Notes: generated from the letters alone by a model not told the origin. A stretch of 46,468 nucleotides of DNA from Actinosynnema pretiosum (GCF_024171695.1 NZ_JAMTCF010000037.1:1-46468); one strand, 5' to 3'; numbered from the stretch's first letter, positions 32,326 through 40,166 are shown. A program made the numbers and translations.

Positions 32326-32360
32326 GGTGTCGAGCCGGGGGGCAAGCCCGACTCGACACC
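32326..32360 (-). terminator. Hairpin downstream of the 50-residue gene
   Basis: GGTGTCGAG (32326-32334) pairs perfectly with CTCGACACC (32352-32360) across a G/C-rich 17-base loop. The hairpin starts 18 bases after the stop of the minus-strand small gene at 32378. The position fits a terminator. Confidence 0.6.
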
Positions 32361-32377
32361 TTGAGCGGACGGCAGGC

Positions 32378-32530
32378 CTAGTCGTGGTTGCCCAACCACG
32401 TGACGACCAGGTCCTTGAGCCACTCGGCGACGAGCCTGATCCCGATCATGCGGATCAGGCTTTCGTCGTTGCGGGACACCCGCTCGGGACGTGGACGCCA
32501 CGAGGGGACCCTCCATCTGCGCCTGCTCAC
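32378..32530 (-). CDS. 50-residue protein with amphipathic/hydrophobic C-terminal helix
   Basis: From GTG 32530, with GGAGG five bases upstream, the product has a very basic first half (SRRRWRVPSWRPRPERVSRN). A helix follows, ESLIRMIGIRLVAEWLKDLV, ending VTWLGNHD. An alternative GTG at 32536 overlaps the ribosome site. A perfect 12-bp inverted repeat lies 41 bases upstream and a terminator hairpin 18 bases downstream, so the unit is a self-contained mini-transcript. Basic-amphipathic small proteins can act on membranes or nucleic acids, and some are phage or toxin peptides. Nothing here decides which. Confidence 0.5.
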   Translation of the reverse strand: MSRRRWRVPSWRPRPERVSRNDESLIRMIGIRLVAEWLKDLVVTWLGNHD

Positions 32531-32570
32531 TGACACCTCCTGGTGAGCGGGGGTCCCCCGGCGGGAGACC

Positions 32571-32605
32571 CTGTTCCACCGCCCAGCTGGGAAGCGGTGG
32601 AACAG
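32571..32605. promoter_or_regulatory. Perfect 12-bp inverted repeat upstream of the 50-residue gene
   Basis: CTGTTCCACCGC (32571-32582) and its exact complement GCGGTGGAACAG (32594-32605) are separated by eleven bases that are themselves partly palindromic (CCAGCTGG). It is placed as an operator for the small gene or as a leader hairpin. Confidence 0.65.
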
Positions 32606-32967
32606 CACTGGAAGTGGTTCTACCGCGCTCGGTGACCCCGGAGTCCTTTCGTCACCCTTGTGCCGCACGCGCAACCACGGATGCCGCCGAAAAACACCAA
32701 GATCGCCACGTTGTGTCGACCTCATCCCCTGAACGCCAGGTGTTTCCGGCCCCCACGGCCCCGATGCCCAGGGCGTCGGCTGGCCGGGCGGTTGCTGCGC
32801 GAGAGCCCGACCGCCCGCGCCCGTCGCGCTCTCGCGGTGCTCGCCCGCCTCCCGGACACGGACACCTCGGCACGGGCGCGGCGACCGGCCGTCACGACAC
32901 GATCGGGTGAAGCAGGCGCGATGGCCGCCGACCGGGTGCGGGCCACTGCCAGGGTGACCGGCCGGAG
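32606..32967. other. Intergenic region with no recognisable gene
   Basis: Open frames on both strands in this stretch encode Arg/Pro/Ala-rich sequence without motifs. It separates the small minus-strand gene from the deaminase toxin gene and should hold the promoter of the latter. No clear hexamers are seen. Confidence 0.5.
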
Positions 32968-33762
32968 GTGGGGCCGGAATTGTCTCTGGTCGAGGTGGCC
33001 GCCACGCTGGAACGGGTGGTGGAGCTGGCCGGGCGCGCCGACGCCGAACTGGCGGCGGCGGGCGAGTGCGCCGAGGCGATGCGCGCGCTGGTCGAGCACG
33101 CCGCGGCGGGCACCGTCGGGGACGAGGCCGCACTGCTGCACGACGGGCACACCGCGTTCACGGCCGAACTCGAACGGCTGCGGGCCGCGCTGGAGCGCGG
33201 GCGCGAGCTGGTGCGGGACTACCGGGCGCGTCTGCTCGCAGACCTCGTCCCCGAGACCCCTCCGGCACCACCGGCGGGCTCCCCGACGACACGGGAGCGG
33301 GTAGCCGCGGTGACGGCGGGCACGACCGGGGACCTCTACCCCGTGGGCAGCGAGTGGGCCATGCCGCTGATCACCCAGCCCCACTCGGCCGCGCGCAGCG
33401 GGGTGCCGCTGGAAGGGCACGTGCGGGCGCTGGACCCCGAGTCGCACGTCAGCCACACCTTCCTCCCCGGCCCCGGCCGGTGGTCCCAGGAGGCGTGGCA
33501 GCGGATCCAGGCTGCCGGGCTGCCGGGGTGGATGCTCGACGTGGCCCACCACGTCGAACCCCAGGCCACCTCCTGGATGCGCGAAGCGCGCGTGCGCCAC
33601 GCGATGGTCGTGCTCAACCGCCCGGCCTGTGGGGCCGAGCACGGGCTGGGCTGCCACCAGGCGCTGCCGCTGCTGCTGCCGCGCGGCTACCGTCCGACCG
33701 TGGCGAGCACCCACGGCACCCGCCCCCACCTGGCCCACTACGACGGGAGAGCGGCACCGTGA
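32968..33762 (+). CDS. DddA-like (SCP1.201-like) cytidine deaminase toxin
   Basis: The frame is 264 residues from GTG 32968. TTG 32980, with GGAGG eleven bases upstream, may be the true start. Residues 1-95 form a long helical, coiled-coil-like region (ERVVELAGRADAELAAAGEC, TAELERLRAALERGRELVRD) of the type seen at the start of ESX-exported proteins. After a Pro-rich linker, residues 135-260 match SCP1.201-like deaminases: GHVRALDPESHVSHTFLPG, then MLDVAHHVEPQATSWMREA with the zinc-binding His and catalytic Glu of HVE, and VVLNRPACGAEHGLGCHQAL with the two zinc Cys. DddA of this family deaminates cytosine in double-stranded DNA. Whether this one acts on DNA or RNA cannot be told. It is coupled to an immunity-like gene. 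Confidence 0.82.
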   Translation: MGPELSLVEVAATLERVVELAGRADAELAAAGECAEAMRALVEHAAAGTVGDEAALLHDGHTAFTAELERLRAALERGRELVRDYRARLLADLVPETPPAPPAGSPTTRERVAAVTAGTTGDLYPVGSEWAMPLITQPHSAARSGVPLEGHVRALDPESHVSHTFLPGPGRWSQEAWQRIQAAGLPGWMLDVAHHVEPQATSWMREARVRHAMVVLNRPACGAEHGLGCHQALPLLLPRGYRPTVASTHGTRPHLAHYDGRAAP

Positions 33763-34241
33763 ACACGCTGATCAGCCCGCACCACAGCACCATCGTCCTG
33801 CCCGGACGCACCCCCCGCGAGGTCGCCGCCCTGGTCGCCGAACTGACGGCGTGGAACACCGCGCACGGGGCTGCCAGGCCGTGCCTGTGGCGGGTGGTGG
33901 CCGAGCAGGACGACGGCACCGCCTGGGGGCGGCCCGCCCCGACCCGCTGGTTGGACGTCGGCCTGGCCGGACAGCGCGGCGCGCTGCGCTGGACCGGGCC
34001 CGAGGGGGTGCGCGTGCCCGTGGACACCACCGCATCCACCAAGACAGGCGGTGACGCGGTGACGCGCTACGCCTCCGACCACTCCGGACAGCCCTGCGGG
34101 GTCAGCGACCTGCTCGCCGCGCCGCTGCCAGTGGTGTGGACCGCCCTGCAGGACCTGCTCGCCGACCGGGAACGGCCGCGACTGCCCGCACCGTGGGCAT
34201 GGGCACCGGCGCCGCGCGGGCACATGCTGCTCACCCCCTGA
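33759..34241 (+). CDS. Imm1-like immunity protein for the deaminase toxin
   Basis: This 160-residue protein starts at GTG 33759, overlapping the toxin stop (GTGA), so it is made with the toxin. The pattern STIVLPGRTPREVAALVAEL, then ARPCLWRVVAEQD, WLDVGLAGQRGALRWTGPEG and a Trp/Pro-rich tail (WAWAPAPRGHMLLTP) resembles Imm1 immunity proteins. DddA-type deaminases often have an Imm1-like partner (DddI). No signal peptide or membrane helix is seen, as expected for cytoplasmic protection. The assignment leans heavily on gene order. A weak hairpin (CCGCCGG/CCGGCGG, 34242-34278) after the stop may terminate the pair. Confidence 0.75.
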   Translation: MNTLISPHHSTIVLPGRTPREVAALVAELTAWNTAHGAARPCLWRVVAEQDDGTAWGRPAPTRWLDVGLAGQRGALRWTGPEGVRVPVDTTASTKTGGDAVTRYASDHSGQPCGVSDLLAAPLPVVWTALQDLLADRERPRLPAPWAWAPAPRGHMLLTP

Positions 34242-34412
34242 CCGCCGGACCAGGGAGCAGCACGCATCCTCCCGGCGGCCGGCGCAACAGCGAGGAGCGT
34301 GTGAGGGCACAAGTCACCGCCAAGAGGGCCACGACCACCCCGAAGTTCGTCACCGCGGTTTCAGAGCCTGGACAACAGCACACTTCCGCATGTGGGCGCC
34401 GTTCGGCACTGC

Positions 34413-35702
34413 TCAGCCGACTTCGTCATCTTCCTCGACCAGGGTGCGCAGTTTGGCCAGGCCACGGTGCTGAATGACCCTGACCTGCCCCGGTGACGCA
34501 CCCACCGCGGCGGCGGTCTCCTCCGCTGACAGGCCGACAACGACCCGCAGTAGCAGGATCTCCCTCTGCCGTTCGGGCAGACTCTGCAACAGTTCCGCCA
34601 TTCTTCCCGACAGCTCCTGCTGCAGGGCCCGCTGCTCCGGCCCCGCATCCGGTTCCTCGACGTCGGGGACCTGGGGCACCAGCTCGGTCCGGCGATTCCT
34701 GACGGCGGCGGACCGTTTCGCGCCGATGACCTCCCAGGCGGTGATGTCGTGCACGAGGGCCAGGAAGCGCATCTTGTCGCCCTGGTACCCCGGCAGCGCT
34801 TTGAGCACTACCAAGCACGCCTCCTGCGTGACATCCTCCGCCGAGGTGATCATCCCGTGGCTCGTATTCAGCCGTCTTCGGCAGTACATGGTGATATGAG
34901 GGACGATGCCGCGGATGATCTCCTGCACGGCGGCGGTGTTGCCCAGCGCCGCCAGCGCCAGGTTGTTGTCCGTGAGGCCGCGTTCCACGACCTCAGCGGA
35001 GGAGCGCCTTCCTGGAGGGATCAGTCCGTCTTCCAAGGCCCTGCGGTACAGGTCGATCTTGGTCGGTGCGGCACGGCTCACCGCTTCGTACTTGGCACGG
35101 GCACGGGTCAGGTACTGCTGGACGGTGGAGTTGGTGAGTTTCAGGCGCTGGGCGACGCTGGTGGCGGGCAGCCCTGATGCCAATAGGGCCACCACGTCAC
35201 GCTCACGCGGGCTCAGGCCGGGATCAGTGTCGTCCCGCCCGCCGGAACGGAGGGATACCCCTCCGTTGACCACTCCGGCCTGAACGATCGAGTCCGTCGC
35301 AGCGTGCTCGGGGAGCGCCGGTTTCGGCTCTGCGGCCGGTCCGGGCTCGGGGTTTTTCGGCTTCGCCCCCCTCAGGGGGCCGAGCGGGGGGTGCTGTGCC
35401 GGCGTGGCCGACTCCGTCTTGTCCACGTGCGGGGTGAGTGCGCGTAGCCAGGCGACCGCGAGGTCGGCACACGACGCGCACACCCGTAGCGAACGCTCAC
35501 CCACGGTCCTGACCGTGTCGGCGGGTCGGGTGCATCGCACGTCGCACAGGACGATCTCGCACGTCACGGCTTGAGCGGCGCGTCGACGTCGGGCGGCGGA
35601 ACGACAGGTTGCCGAGCAGAACAGGCGCGGTCTGCCCATCCGGGAGGTCGAGGTGGGCAGCGCTTTATCACAGGACAGACAGCGACCCGGCACGTGTTCC
35701 AC
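34413..35702 (-). CDS. Fusion of Cys-rich motifs, LuxR-type HTH and sigma-70 factor
   Basis: The protein has 429 residues from GTG 35702, with a GAGGTGG ribosome site. Residues 1-40 form a Cys4-type finger (GRCLSCDKALPTSTS, then RLFCSATCRSAARRRR). A second Cys set follows (CEIVLCDVRC, RVCASCADL, to about 90). After a Pro-rich linker comes a LuxR/GerE helix-turn-helix near 165-215 (GLSPRERDVVALLASGLPAT, SVAQRLKLTNSTVQQYLTRA). The last 190 residues are a sigma-70 group IV factor: region 2 (YCRRRLNTSHGMITSAEDVT, QEACLVVLKALPGYQG) and region 4 (LLQSLPERQREILLLRVVVG, LSAEETAAAVGASPGQVRVI). A sigma factor carrying a second DNA-binding domain and zinc motifs in one chain is unusual. It may replace a separate activator. 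Confidence 0.85.
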   Translation of the reverse strand: MEHVPGRCLSCDKALPTSTSRMGRPRLFCSATCRSAARRRRAAQAVTCEIVLCDVRCTRPADTVRTVGERSLRVCASCADLAVAWLRALTPHVDKTESATPAQHPPLGPLRGAKPKNPEPGPAAEPKPALPEHAATDSIVQAGVVNGGVSLRSGGRDDTDPGLSPRERDVVALLASGLPATSVAQRLKLTNSTVQQYLTRARAKYEAVSRAAPTKIDLYRRALEDGLIPPGRRSSAEVVERGLTDNNLALAALGNTAAVQEIIRGIVPHITMYCRRRLNTSHGMITSAEDVTQEACLVVLKALPGYQGDKMRFLALVHDITAWEVIGAKRSAAVRNRRTELVPQVPDVEEPDAGPEQRALQQELSGRMAELLQSLPERQREILLLRVVVGLSAEETAAAVGASPGQVRVIQHRGLAKLRTLVEEDDEVG

Positions 35703-35967
35703 GTCACCACCTCAAAAGTGTCAAGCCCCGCAGGCTCCCCGACAGCACGTTAGTCGCTGGAAACACCCCCGAACAGGGGGTAAAGTAGAAGCGCAACACA
35801 GTTTCGTGCCGTTGTCGGACAAACTGACGTCTTACGCGACAACGGAGCTTGTTACATGCTGCAGGAAGCTCCGCTGGCCTCAACCAGATACGACAGGGAA
35901 GCTCGCCCCCATGCCATGAGGGCGGTCCCACCCCTGTCCGGAGGAGGGCAAAGCGGAAACGGGACAA
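35703..35967. other. Intergenic region upstream of the LuxR-sigma gene
   Basis: No gene is convincing here. A small hairpin CCCCC-GAACA-GGGGG lies at 35766-35780 next to a relatively A-rich stretch (TAAAGTAGAA). TTGACA occurs on the minus strand about 25 bases before the sigma start, without a matching -10. The region should contain the promoter of the fusion gene. Confidence 0.4.
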
Positions 35968-35991
35968 GCCCGCACCTGGCCTGGTGCGGGC
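35968..35991 (-). terminator. Terminator downstream of the 74-residue gene
   Basis: GCCCGCACC (35968-35976) pairs perfectly with GGTGCGGGC (35983-35991) over the loop TGGCCT. On the minus strand it follows the small gene stop (36012) by 20 bases and is followed by TTGTCCCGTTT. Confidence 0.75.
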
Positions 35992-36011
35992 CTGCCGACG
36001 GGTGTTCGTGA

Positions 36012-36236
36012 TCAGCGCTCGCGAGGCTTGAAGATCACGTCACCCACCACGACGAAAGCCCTCGCCACCCCGGCGGGGGCTTCGTGCTTGGAGAGCACGC
36101 AGACCGCCTCGGTGGCCAGCAGAAGCGGGCGTCCCCACTTCCACCACTCGACCCCTCGTCCTTCACACCACTCGGTCAACTTCCCCGCCCAGCGGGTCGG
36201 GGGCCTCTCGTGCGGTGCATCCTGGTTGTCGTCCAA
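36012..36236 (-). CDS. Small conserved-looking hypothetical protein
   Basis: The product is 74 residues from TTG 36236, with GGGAGG five bases upstream and a clean terminator after the stop. The sequence is rich in Trp in the middle (RWAGKLTEWCEGRGVEWWKW, then GRPLLLATEAVCVLSKHEAP) and ends VVVGDVIFKPRER. There is no membrane helix of full length. The ribosome site, terminator and non-random composition support a real gene. No family recognised. Confidence 0.6.
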   Translation of the reverse strand: MDDNQDAPHERPPTRWAGKLTEWCEGRGVEWWKWGRPLLLATEAVCVLSKHEAPAGVARAFVVVGDVIFKPRER

Positions 36237-36686
36237 GGTGTCCTCCCATCTCGATCAGGCTCGGCACGCTGCCGAATCCGCGCAGCGGGTCAATGCCTGG
36301 TCGAGCAGAGGAGCGATCTTGGACAGACCGCCAGTGCCGTCCACGAAGAACGACGCAGGTAACGATCCCCTATCGGGCAGAGTTACACAAGGGGATCGGG
36401 ACGCGGCAGGTCGTGACAGGCGTGGCGCGCGCTGCGCCCCGAGTCGGGGAGCAGCGGAATCGCGGAAACCCTTGGCATGGCGAACAATCACCCCACGCAA
36501 AGATCGCCTCGCGGGTGGCCAGCATGCGGTGGTCGCGCCCTCCTGAAGAGCGCGGGGGAAAGGCCACGGCGGTGGGTCTCGGAGTCAGGTCGACACGCTG
36601 TCCACGGGAACGCCTTCTCAGCCTCAGAAGGCCCACTCGCGACCTGACACCCACACACCGCCCGGAGCGGTACCTCAGGAGAGCAG
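36237..36686. other. Intergenic region with no recognisable gene
   Basis: These 450 bases hold short open frames on both strands with Arg/Pro-rich products and no motif. The right end carries AGGAG before ATG 36687. The promoter of the small TTG gene should lie near 36240-36300, but no clear hexamers are seen. Confidence 0.5.
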
Positions 36687-37637
36687 ATGGCCGGTGACGG
36701 GCACGAGGTCGACATGAGGTCGAGCGCCGCCCCGCTGTACCTGGCCTCCCGCGCGCTGCGGAAGGCCTGGATGGCGTTGCGGGTGGACACAAGCCCGGCC
36801 GCTCCCTGCGCGCCCCGGGCCGAGGCCTTGTCGGCGGGCGAGGCCGCACAGCGGGTGCTCGACACCGCCGAGCGGGAGATGATGATGAAGATCGACGGCG
36901 TCCAGGACCATCTGCGCCAACTCGTCCTGGGGTACGCCGCAGCAGCCCGTTCGGTCGGCCCCTGGCAGGCCGAGGACTGGCCCGGGGTGGCCTGCTACAC
37001 CACGTGCCGGGCCATCCTGGAGGGCTGCGGGCAGGTCGGCTGGTTCCTCAACCCGACGATCGACTTCGACGAACGCCTGCGCCGAGGCGCCCGGATCATC
37101 CTGTGGTCGCTGAGCGAGGAGCAGGCCGGGCCCACCCCGCCGGACGCCGCACTGTCCGCCGCGCTCCGCGCGGACATCCAGGCCACGGGACTTCCCGTGT
37201 GGCAGCGCGGGAACAAGCGACGGCCCGGACAGACAAGCTGGGGAATCGAGGTCGAGGGCAGGCAGGCGGGGTACACGCACCTGGTGGGCATCACCGACCT
37301 GATGCCCGACGGCGGCCGCGACCTCTACCACCGGTGGAGCGGGTTCGCCCACCAGGTGGCGTGGGCCCATCAGGGGTGGGGGCGGTTCCGGATCGACCGG
37401 CAGCACCACGCGGTCCGCCACGTCTTCGGCAACCACGAGGACCGGCACTACCCGCTGTTGATCAACATGGCCGCGGCGCTCACCGAGGCGGGCCGCCGCT
37501 ACCACCACTACCTCGGCAGGTCCCCCGCAAATCTGGAGACCGCCTACCTGGCAGTGGTGCGGCACCTGGAGGAGGAACTGCCCAAGGTCCAGGCCGCCCT
37601 GGCGGAGGCCGACACGCGACGGGACGAACAGGACTAG
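36687..37637 (+). CDS. DUF5677/HEPN-like hypothetical protein
   Basis: The protein has 316 residues from ATG 36687, with AGGAG upstream. It is largely helical: MMMKIDGVQDHLRQLVLGYA, then WPGVACYTTCRAILEGCGQV, GWFLNPTIDFDERLRRGARI and later AALTEAGRRYHHYLGRSPAN. The R-A-x-x-E-x-x block in the second helix and the following xxLxPxIDFxxRxRR block look like DUF5677-type proteins, which are related to HEPN domains. The RNase motif R-x4-6-H of HEPN toxins is not clearly present. It stands alone, preceded by a long leader and followed by a converging gene. Its role is unknown, and RNA-related defence is a guess. Confidence 0.6.
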   Translation: MAGDGHEVDMRSSAAPLYLASRALRKAWMALRVDTSPAAPCAPRAEALSAGEAAQRVLDTAEREMMMKIDGVQDHLRQLVLGYAAAARSVGPWQAEDWPGVACYTTCRAILEGCGQVGWFLNPTIDFDERLRRGARIILWSLSEEQAGPTPPDAALSAALRADIQATGLPVWQRGNKRRPGQTSWGIEVEGRQAGYTHLVGITDLMPDGGRDLYHRWSGFAHQVAWAHQGWGRFRIDRQHHAVRHVFGNHEDRHYPLLINMAAALTEAGRRYHHYLGRSPANLETAYLAVVRHLEEELPKVQAALAEADTRRDEQD

Positions 37638-37731
37638 AGGCCGGGCACCGACGGGCCGGACCTGATTCTCGGACGCACCCCGCGAAGCCGCACAGGAGTC
37701 GCACAGCCCCCGTCGGCGGGACGCACCGGGT

Positions 37732-38064
37732 TCAGGGCTCGTCGACGGGCTCCTCGCCGGGGAACTGCTCGTCGTGGCCGTCGTCGTAGCCCTGCTCGTA
37801 GGCCTCCTCGAGCTCGGCCTGCCGCCGTCCCCGGTGGTCCTCCAGCTGCCACCGCAGCCTCTCGTCCTGGTCCCGCTGGTAGTCCTCGTCCTGCCGGTAG
37901 TCGGAGACGCCGTCCGGTGGCGGCCCGCCGTCCTGTTCGGAGCCGGACGGGCCGCCCAGCAGCCACAGCGCGCCGCCGACGAACGCGATCACCACCGCGA
38001 GCACGGCCAGGCCGCGCAGCCACCCGAGCACGCGGCCGAGCAGCCGCACGACACCGTTGTCCAT
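37732..38064 (-). CDS. Small single-pass membrane protein with charged cytoplasmic tail
   Basis: The protein has 110 residues from ATG 38064. One membrane helix lies near the N-terminus (LGWLRGLAVLAVVIAFVGGA, LWLLGG, about 12-38). A Gly/Pro linker and a strongly charged Gln/Glu/Asp/Arg tail follow (YRQDEDYQRDQDERLRWQLE, DHRGRRQAELEEAYEQGYDD). The tail looks like a coiled coil or disordered region. The gene has no partner, as the flanking genes are separated by 94 and 276 bp. Function unknown. Confidence 0.65.
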   Translation of the reverse strand: MDNGVVRLLGRVLGWLRGLAVLAVVIAFVGGALWLLGGPSGSEQDGGPPPDGVSDYRQDEDYQRDQDERLRWQLEDHRGRRQAELEEAYEQGYDDGHDEQFPGEEPVDEP

Positions 38065-38340
38065 ACCCGGTGGTCGACTCCGCCCCGGCGCCTCGTTACC
38101 CCGGGTCCCCCGGTCGTGGAGAGCCCTGCGGGAGGAGGCCGTCGCCCTCGGCGGCGCCGGGTCGACGGCGCGTGGTGGCGTGCGTGCGGTGGGTGGCCCA
38201 GGCGGGCACGGTGGAGCGCTCCTGGGGGGCGGGTTCTCGTCGTGGGCCCAGGTGGTCCACAGCCCGGCCAGGCAGGAGGAGAAGGCCTCCAGAGCGGCGG
38301 CGGAAAACCAGGGGACAGGTCGACACGGGTGGGGTATTCC

Positions 38341-39444
38341 TCAGCGTGCGGGGGTGGACTCGCGGTCCCGGCTGTCGTGGCGGTCGTGGATCTCGTAGAG
38401 GTCCTCGCCGATCTGCTCCGAGTGCTCCCGCACCCACTCCCGCAACTCCTCGGGCCAGCGGGTCCGGGAGGACCAGCGCACGCCATCCAGGCTTCCCACC
38501 TCTACCCGCGCCCCACGCAGGTCGGCCTCCGTCATGTCCGTCAACAGCGGCGCGATGCTCTCCCACAGGCTCTCGGGGCTGTAGCCGGAGACGAGCGCGC
38601 GGTGGATCCGACCGGCGACGGCAGCGACGCTGAGGACGTCGACGCTCGTGCTCGGGTGAGATCCGGCGCTGATGTCGAAAAGGCGAGAGGCAACGAGGCG
38701 TCGCACATCGACGCGGAACCGGAACAGGGCGTGGTGTAGCTCGCCGAACAGGGTCAGGAGCTCGTGACGCTCACCCGCCTGTCCATCCCACAACCCTTGA
38801 ACCCGGTCAGCGAACACGACCAGCTTGTCGACGAGGTCCGCTTGGGCATCAAGGAGGGGGAGGCGACGAAGTTCGTCCAGGTCCTTCTTGACGCTCAAGA
38901 TCGCATAGGGCAGGGCGGTCCGCCGGACAGCGCTGCGAGCGTCGAGCACGATCCGGACACGGTCGGTGTGCCTGGTGATCCCGGTCAGGCGCACGAGGAT
39001 CTCCAGTTCCCCCAGCGGCAACCGGGCGCGGGCGTGCAGGCGCGCCAGCGGTGCCATCCTGCCGAGAACGGCCAGCACCGCCCGCGCGTCCGGTTCCTCT
39101 CGCAGGTGCTCCCTCGACATTCCGAAGCCTCGCAGGGCAGTGCGGGCAGCCTCCACAAGGCCTGGGCGAGTGGCGAAGGCCGCCTCCGGCCACATGCGGA
39201 TGGGGAAGTCGTGGACGTTCTCCCCTCCGCCACTCGGGGGCTTGGCCCAGGTGGAGCCCGTGGAGGGGGTGATGGTGTGCTGGTCGTCCAGCCCGCCGCG
39301 GGTGAACGCCGGAGTGGTCCCGGCCAGCGCGGCCAGCACCCGGCGGCCACGCCCGGACGGGACCGCCGGGACCGGGCGGGTGAACGCCGGGCTGCTTCCG
39401 GCCAGCGCGGCCAACACCCGACGGGAAAAGGACTCGCCGTTCAC
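38341..39444 (-). CDS. Hypothetical protein with duplicated N-terminal motif, coupled to a membrane protein
   Basis: The protein has 367 residues from GTG or ATG at 39444, overlapping the upstream gene by four bases. The N-terminus contains the same peptide twice, SRRVLAALAGSSPAFTR and GRRVLAALAGTTPAFTR, from a 46-bp DNA repeat. The rest is helical: RMWPEAAFATRPGLVEAART, LHARARLPLGELEILVRLTG, PYAILSVKKDLDELRRLPLL and TLFGELHHALFRFRVDVRRL. No catalytic motif is recognised. The N-terminal repeats may be short docking peptides for the membrane partner. This is speculation based on coupling. Confidence 0.6.
   Translation of the reverse strand: MNGESFSRRVLAALAGSSPAFTRPVPAVPSGRGRRVLAALAGTTPAFTRGGLDDQHTITPSTGSTWAKPPSGGGENVHDFPIRMWPEAAFATRPGLVEAARTALRGFGMSREHLREEPDARAVLAVLGRMAPLARLHARARLPLGELEILVRLTGITRHTDRVRIVLDARSAVRRTALPYAILSVKKDLDELRRLPLLDAQADLVDKLVVFADRVQGLWDGQAGERHELLTLFGELHHALFRFRVDVRRLVASRLFDISAGSHPSTSVDVLSVAAVAGRIHRALVSGYSPESLWESIAPLLTDMTEADLRGARVEVGSLDGVRWSSRTRWPEELREWVREHSEQIGEDLYEIHDRHDSRDRESTPAR
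39301..39424. repeat. Pair of imperfect 46-bp direct repeats inside a gene
   Basis: Units at 39301-39346 and 39379-39424 share GGTGAACGCCGG and CCGGCCAGCGCGGCCA with a few mismatches. They encode the duplicated RRVLAALAG(S/T)(S/T)PAFTR peptide of the minus-strand gene 38341-39444. A slippage or unequal-crossover origin is likely. Confidence 0.7.
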
Positions 39445-39860
39445 GCCTGATCACCTCCGCCTTCCGGTTCCTCGGTCCTGTCGTCGGGCTGCGGGTCCTG
39501 CGCGGGCAGCAGCGACTGCGCGTAGCGGGCCACCTTCTTCACCACCACCGGCGCCGCGGCCCCCAACCCGAAGAACACCAGCCCGTTACCGGGGATCGCG
39601 GTGGACACCGCCGCCGTGGCGAACGCCGCGATCACCAGGTTCACCACCAACGACACCGCGTACGGCCCGCCTCCCGGCCCCCACGGCGGCCTCCACGGCC
39701 ACCCCTTGCCCTTGACCCGTTGGCTCGCCTCCAGGAACACCACGCCCAGGTTCGCCACGGCACCGACCGCCCCCCACACCGCGGGGACCAGCAGTTCGGG
39801 TAAGGAAGGCTCCACACACCACAGTCTGCCACCCGACCGGCCGACCACAGCCGGGATCAC
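39441..39860 (-). CDS. Small integral membrane protein, first gene of a coupled pair
   Basis: The protein has 139 residues from GTG 39860; a GTG about 13 codons later (VEPSLPELL) is also possible. Three hydrophobic segments are visible: LLVPAVWGAVGAVANLGVVF, SLVVNLVIAAFATAAVSTAI and GLVFFGLGAAAPVVVKKVAR. An acidic tail follows (PQPDDRTEEPEGGGDQA). The stop overlaps the next start by four bases, so the membrane protein and the 367-residue soluble protein are co-translated. The pair could form a membrane-tethered complex. No family recognised. Confidence 0.65.
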   Translation of the reverse strand: MIPAVVGRSGGRLWCVEPSLPELLVPAVWGAVGAVANLGVVFLEASQRVKGKGWPWRPPWGPGGGPYAVSLVVNLVIAAFATAAVSTAIPGNGLVFFGLGAAAPVVVKKVARYAQSLLPAQDPQPDDRTEEPEGGGDQA

Positions 39861-40166
39861 GGCCCGTCACCGCACCGGAGCAGCGCACCGAGCCCCGCAG
39901 ACCTGCACCGGACCGCTCACCGGGACCGCCCCGCACCGCGCACTACGACCACCGCCCTCCTCGCGGTCCAGACCGGGCCGGACGGGGACGTAGGCGGCCG
40001 GGAGGCCGGGAGGCAGCAGGGTGCAGTGGTCCATCGCGGCCTCCGGGACGGATCATCCGGGAAGGTGACCGGCGCCTGCTGCGCCCGGCCGCCGCGGATT
40101 CCCGGATCGGGTGGTAGCCGGGGTTGGCTCCGTCCCGGCCTCGGCCCTGGAGGACCACGCGGTGTG
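39861..40166. other. Intergenic region with an inverted repeat
   Basis: No gene is convincing here. ATCCGGGA (40055-40062) and TCCCGGAT (40100-40107) form an inverted repeat with a 37-base G/C-rich loop that itself contains GGCGCC and GGCCGCC palindromes. It lies between the end of the three-gene operon (40167) and the start of the membrane-protein pair (39860), all on the minus strand, so terminator and promoter signals are expected. Confidence 0.45.

Noticed and set aside
32660..33304. 214-residue plus-strand frame overlapping the deaminase gene
   Set aside because: It is Arg/Pro-rich, out of frame with the deaminase, and lacks motifs.
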